NCBI GenBank assembly: GCA_025351745.1 | Contig: JANXVI010000307.1 | Location: 1-36,034, forward strand | Source of the DNA: Rhodoferax sp. | GTDB lineage: Bacteria; Pseudomonadota; Gammaproteobacteria; Burkholderiales; Burkholderiaceae_C | DNA length: 36,034 bases | Direction: 5' to 3' | Shown: one piece after another, positions 33,058 through 36,034 of the stretch | How the letters are laid out: every line of letters begins with the position of its first letter | How positions within the stretch are numbered: position 1 is the stretch's first letter | Translations under genes and position numbers: made by a program | The notes under the pieces: generated by a model | The model's input: only the letters and a program-made list of their open reading frames with translations | Database searches by the model: none | Told to the model about the DNA's origin: nothing

Positions 33058-33409
33058 AGGTGGGGTAAAGTCGAAGAGCAGGGCAGGCCCGCGGTGCCGC
33101 TGAGAATAACAGCACGGCGCTGATCGGGTCGTTGGATCAAGACGGCAAAAAAATCCACTGGCCAGGTCGCCACCATCAGGTCCACATACTCGGTCAAAAC
33201 GTCAAACTGTCGTATAGGTGCCCGCACGGTGGCGTCCAGCGTGTTGGGGACGCGCGTCTTGATCTGCTCAACCAGGAGGGGCAGTGCTTTCCCATCCGTC
33301 CCGGTCAGTGTGACACCGCGCTGGCAGGTGCTAACCAAAAAAGGGCTTTTTTACCCGGCGCTATGATGCAGTGCATCCCCCCAAACCCAACCAGAAGTTG
33401 CTACACACC
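33058..33409. other. 352-bp region between M23 and amidohydrolase
   Basis: Divergent region. A minus-strand frame from 33338 (VTLTGTDGKALPLLVEQIKT; LTEYVDLMVATWPVDFFAVL) reads more like protein than noise, but it runs into the M23 gene in another frame and has no RBS. It could be a frameshifted remnant. No promoter was recognised. Confidence 0.4.
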
Positions 33410-35080
33410 ATGCGAACGACTGCACCCCATCGAAGCCGCTTGTCACGTGCCGCTATGCACCGCGCAGTGCGGCATTTGACACATTTCATAGCAATCGCAA
33501 CAGCGGCTGTAACAGTTGGCGCACAGACAAGTTGGAACACCGATACCGGGTTTGTACTGGTCGGCAAGGTCGTCACAATGAACGACGCCGGTGATGTGTT
33601 ACCCAACGCCCGTGTCTGGCTGGCGGGTGGCAAGATCATGGCCATCGCCCGCGCGGGCGAGGCCCTGCCCGATGGTGCCGAGGCAGCGCCCGTGGTCGAC
33701 AGCAAGGGCGTCATTTACCCTGGCATCATTGATTTGCACAACCACCCGGAATACGCCATCTACCCCTTGATGCCTATCAAGCGCAAGTACATTGACCGCT
33801 ATGAGTGGCGCTGGTACGACGGCATTTACAACAAACGCATCACCTTTCCACAAGAGGTGTTGACCCGTCCCTACTACCTCGATTTGGGTACAGAGATTGG
33901 TCGGTACGGCGAATACAAAGCCCTGGCTGGCGGCACGACCAGTCTGCAGGGCGGGCGCACCAATCTTGCCTATTCGAAGGAAGAGTGTCTGGTGCGCAAT
34001 ATTGAGAATTCGCCGGTGGAGTCACGCATGGCAGCCAGCCGGGTGGACATTGGCCGCAGCTCCAAGGAGTGGGCCGCCATGCAGGCCGAGCGCAGCAAGG
34101 GGCCATTGGTAGTGCATCTGGCCGAAGGCCCGTCGCCGCGCATGGCATCCGAGTTCAACAATATCAAGGACAGCAATTTGCTGGGGCCCGAGCTGATCGC
34201 CATCCACGGCGTAGGGCTGACCGAGCCACAGCTGAAGGAGATGGCTGCAGTGGGCGCCAAGCTGGTGTGGTCGCCGTTGTCCAACTTCATGCTGTACGGC
34301 CAGACTGCGAATGTGGAAGCGGCCAAGCAGGCTGGCCTGTCCATCAGCCTAGCACCGGACTGGGCGCCGTCGGGCAGCAAGTCCAGCCTGGGTGAGCTCA
34401 AGGTGGCCGACCTGGTCAACAAACACGCGTTGCATGGCCTGTTCAGCGACCGCGACCTGGTCGAGATGGTCACCCGCAAGCCAGCCGATGCCATGGGTTG
34501 GAGCCAGCGCCTGGGCCAGATCACCGAGGGCTACTTGGCCGATGTGTTGGTGGTTGATGACCGCAATGCCGACCCATACCGCAATCTGGTCAACGCGATT
34601 GAAGAAAATATCCAGCTAGTTGCTGTGCGTGGGGAGCCCTTGTACGGTGATGTGGGTTTGCTCAAGGCCTTGCGCGGTAGCGACGACATCGAAACCACGG
34701 CCGTCTTCGCCAAGGCCAAACGCAGCAAGGCCATGACGCCCAATTGCGCTGGCACCAGCCTGCCACCCATGACCGTGGCCGAGACCAAGGCGCGCATCCA
34801 GCAGGGTTTGAAGTTTGATGCATCCCTGCTGGCAGCGAAGCTGACGCCCGATCAACTGGCAAATGACTTTGCGCAGTGCAAACTGCCCGCACCCACCGGT
34901 GCCACCGCAACCACTGCCGACGCCAAGCGCCTGCTGGCTTGCCGCTTTGGCTTACCGTTCGAGAAGACGCGGCTGAGCCCGTTGACCACCAACGAAGACC
35001 CCGAGTTTTTGTCCCGCCTGATGAAGAACCCCAACCTGCCAAAATACCTGCGGGCGCTACCCTCTTATTACCGCCAATAA
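33410..35080 (+). CDS. Exported amidohydrolase (metal-dependent)
   Basis: A 556-residue protein from ATG 33410, with an exported N-terminus (FIAIATAAVTVGAQ). The amidohydrolase barrel starts at VLVGKVVTMND and has the HxH motif in IIDLHNHPEY, HLAEG, AIHGVGL and SLAPDWAPSG, matching the metal and catalytic positions of the chlorohydrolase/cytosine-deaminase branch. A C-terminal extension (about 400-556) with several Cys residues is unusual. Substrate unknown. ATG 33455 is an alternative start. It precedes a two-component system by 9 bp and may be in one unit with it. Confidence 0.85.
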   Translation: MRTTAPHRSRLSRAAMHRAVRHLTHFIAIATAAVTVGAQTSWNTDTGFVLVGKVVTMNDAGDVLPNARVWLAGGKIMAIARAGEALPDGAEAAPVVDSKGVIYPGIIDLHNHPEYAIYPLMPIKRKYIDRYEWRWYDGIYNKRITFPQEVLTRPYYLDLGTEIGRYGEYKALAGGTTSLQGGRTNLAYSKEECLVRNIENSPVESRMAASRVDIGRSSKEWAAMQAERSKGPLVVHLAEGPSPRMASEFNNIKDSNLLGPELIAIHGVGLTEPQLKEMAAVGAKLVWSPLSNFMLYGQTANVEAAKQAGLSISLAPDWAPSGSKSSLGELKVADLVNKHALHGLFSDRDLVEMVTRKPADAMGWSQRLGQITEGYLADVLVVDDRNADPYRNLVNAIEENIQLVAVRGEPLYGDVGLLKALRGSDDIETTAVFAKAKRSKAMTPNCAGTSLPPMTVAETKARIQQGLKFDASLLAAKLTPDQLANDFAQCKLPAPTGATATTADAKRLLACRFGLPFEKTRLSPLTTNEDPEFLSRLMKNPNLPKYLRALPSYYRQ

Positions 35081-35089
35081 CGCCAACCC

Positions 35090-35794
35090 ATGGCCCATAT
35101 CCTGATTGCCGAAGACGATGATTTGCTGCGCGATGCGCTGTCTGCGCAGCTGACGCAAGCCGGTCACACGGTGGCCTGCGCAGCCCACGGCCTGCAGGCC
35201 CGTGAACTGCTGGAGAGCACGCGCTTTGACGGTGTGATCCTGGACCTGGGCCTGCCCAAGCTCGACGGCATGGAAGTACTGCAGTGGATACGCCAGCGCG
35301 TGCTGGCCCTGCCAGTGTTGATTCTGACGGCACGCGACGGTGTTGATGACCGCGTACATGGGCTTAACGCCGGTGCTGACGACTACCTGACCAAGCCCTT
35401 CATCATGGTCGAGCTCCAAGCCCGCCTTGCGGCTATGCTCAGGCGCTCGCGCATGCCCGCTTTTGGCGGATCACTGGAGATCGGCGGCCCCACTACGAGC
35501 AAGTTGCGCGTGGATGCCGTGCAGCACCGCGCGTGGCTGGGCGATGACGAAATGGAATTGACCCAACGCGAGTGGGCATTGCTATCCCTGCTGGTCTCGA
35601 ATGCCGGCCAGGTGGTCAGCCGCGAAGACGTGTTGAACGCCTGGCAGAGTGAGCCGGGTGAAGGCGGAGGAGGAGTGGCCTCCAACGCGCTAGAGGTTTA
35701 TGTGCACCGCTTGCGCCGCAAGTTGGCCGACTCTGGCCTGGGCATCCGCAACGTGCGCGGTTTGGGCTACCTGCTGGAATTGACCAGCGCGTGA
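35090..35794 (+). CDS. OmpR/QseB-type response regulator
   Basis: A 234-residue protein. The receiver has AEDDDLL and Asp 52 in VILDLGLPKLDG, LTARD and KPF. The winged-helix Trans_reg_C domain has LTQREWALLSLLVSNAGQVV and SNALEVYVHRLRRKL. It is nine bases after the amidohydrolase stop and followed by a kinase gene; the family layout is that of TctD/QseB. Confidence 0.94.
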   Translation: MAHILIAEDDDLLRDALSAQLTQAGHTVACAAHGLQARELLESTRFDGVILDLGLPKLDGMEVLQWIRQRVLALPVLILTARDGVDDRVHGLNAGADDYLTKPFIMVELQARLAAMLRRSRMPAFGGSLEIGGPTTSKLRVDAVQHRAWLGDDEMELTQREWALLSLLVSNAGQVVSREDVLNAWQSEPGEGGGGVASNALEVYVHRLRRKLADSGLGIRNVRGLGYLLELTSA

Positions 35795-35804
35795 CGGTGC
35801 GGGA

Positions 35805-36034
35805 ATGAAACCCGGTGGCCGTTCCCTGTTGCCGGGGCTATCCCTCAAACGCCAGTTGCTGCTGTGGCTGCTGTTGCCGCAGTTGCTGCTGTGGTCGGTA
35901 GGTGGCTTACTGGCTTGGCGCATTGCGCTGAGCTACGCCGACACTGGTATCAACCAATCGCTGAAACAGTCGGTGCGCGCGCTGGCGCGGCAGGTCAAGC
36001 CAGTGGGCTCGGGCCTGCTGGTGGACTTTCCGCG
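35805..36034 (+). CDS. Sensor histidine kinase, N-terminal part (cut by window end)
   Basis: The frame from ATG 35805 stays open to the end. The first 76 residues contain a hydrophobic helix (QLLLWLLLPQLLLWSVGGLL), then WRIALSYADTGINQSLKQSV and RALARQVK, the 2CSK_N pattern of TctE/QseC-like kinases. It is 10 bp after the regulator stop and pairs with it. The catalytic domains lie outside the window. Confidence 0.85.
   Translation, partial: MKPGGRSLLPGLSLKRQLLLWLLLPQLLLWSVGGLLAWRIALSYADTGINQSLKQSVRALARQVKPVGSGLLVDFP

Noticed and set aside
1..36034. CRISPR array, IS element, integrase, phage or conjugation genes
   Set aside because: No regular direct repeats with spacers, no transposase or integrase motifs and no att-like duplications were seen.

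Overview
The window looks like the chromosome of a Betaproteobacterium, most probably Comamonadaceae (Rhodoferax/Polaromonas-like). This is inferred from the GC-rich coding sequence, the kind of protein families present (DUF2145, DUF2383, C13 membrane peptidase, LiaF-like/LytTR operon, DUF3336-patatin) and a dispersed intergenic repeat ending in ACGAGGGCTA of the kind I associate with this family. No rRNA, tRNA, CRISPR array, insertion sequence or phage gene was seen. It reads as ordinary chromosome with a loose accessory stretch of exported proteins of unknown function.

Layout. 1-4464: end of a DHH phosphoesterase, a 46-residue lysine-rich protein on the other strand, a catalase-like gene that has lost its middle, a universal stress protein, an MtfA-type (M90) peptidase, a DUF1330 protein and a ketopantoate-reductase-like enzyme. 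4465-5540: about 1.1 kb with no convincing gene but two perfect DnaA boxes and one dispersed repeat. 5541-10959: a small exported Ala/Lys repeat protein, a phospholipase-D-type lipoprotein, an exported peroxiredoxin, an M3 oligopeptidase and a TerC membrane protein. 11108-12526: a TetR regulator and an SDR oxidoreductase, each preceded by the same 18-bp operator; the TetR mRNA is probably leaderless.

12537-22046, mostly minus strand, is rich in exported or membrane proteins of unknown role: DUF2145 plus a Ser-rich partner, a membrane-anchored C13 (legumain-like) peptidase, a Gly/Asp-rich secreted protein, a secreted protein with three Cys-paired repeats and a smaller likely relative (21627-22046). 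It also holds a tight trio of a shortened ATP-grasp protein, a 27-residue signal-like peptide and a 114-residue protein, and a two-PRC-barrel protein. The plus-strand exception is a DUF2383 protein.

22243-26969: a trimethylamine-dehydrogenase-like flavoprotein, a DUF5071 protein, 3-methyladenine DNA glycosylase I and a GGDEF diguanylate cyclase. 26966-29903 is a compact minus-strand operon of four genes (DUF5668, LiaF-like, LytS-like kinase, LytTR regulator), a probable envelope-stress sensing system. 30128-31582 is a patatin phospholipase. After it come 560 bp carrying two inverted copies of the dispersed repeat, an M23 endopeptidase (32146-33057), an exported amidohydrolase, and an OmpR-type regulator with the start of its sensor kinase, cut by the window end.

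The genes do not form one pathway. The units whose parts clearly belong together are the TetR/SDR pair with its shared operator, the four-gene LiaF/LytSR-like operon, the ATP-grasp/27-residue/114-residue trio, the DUF2145 pair and the terminal two-component system. All identifications come from reading motifs by eye; no database search was run.
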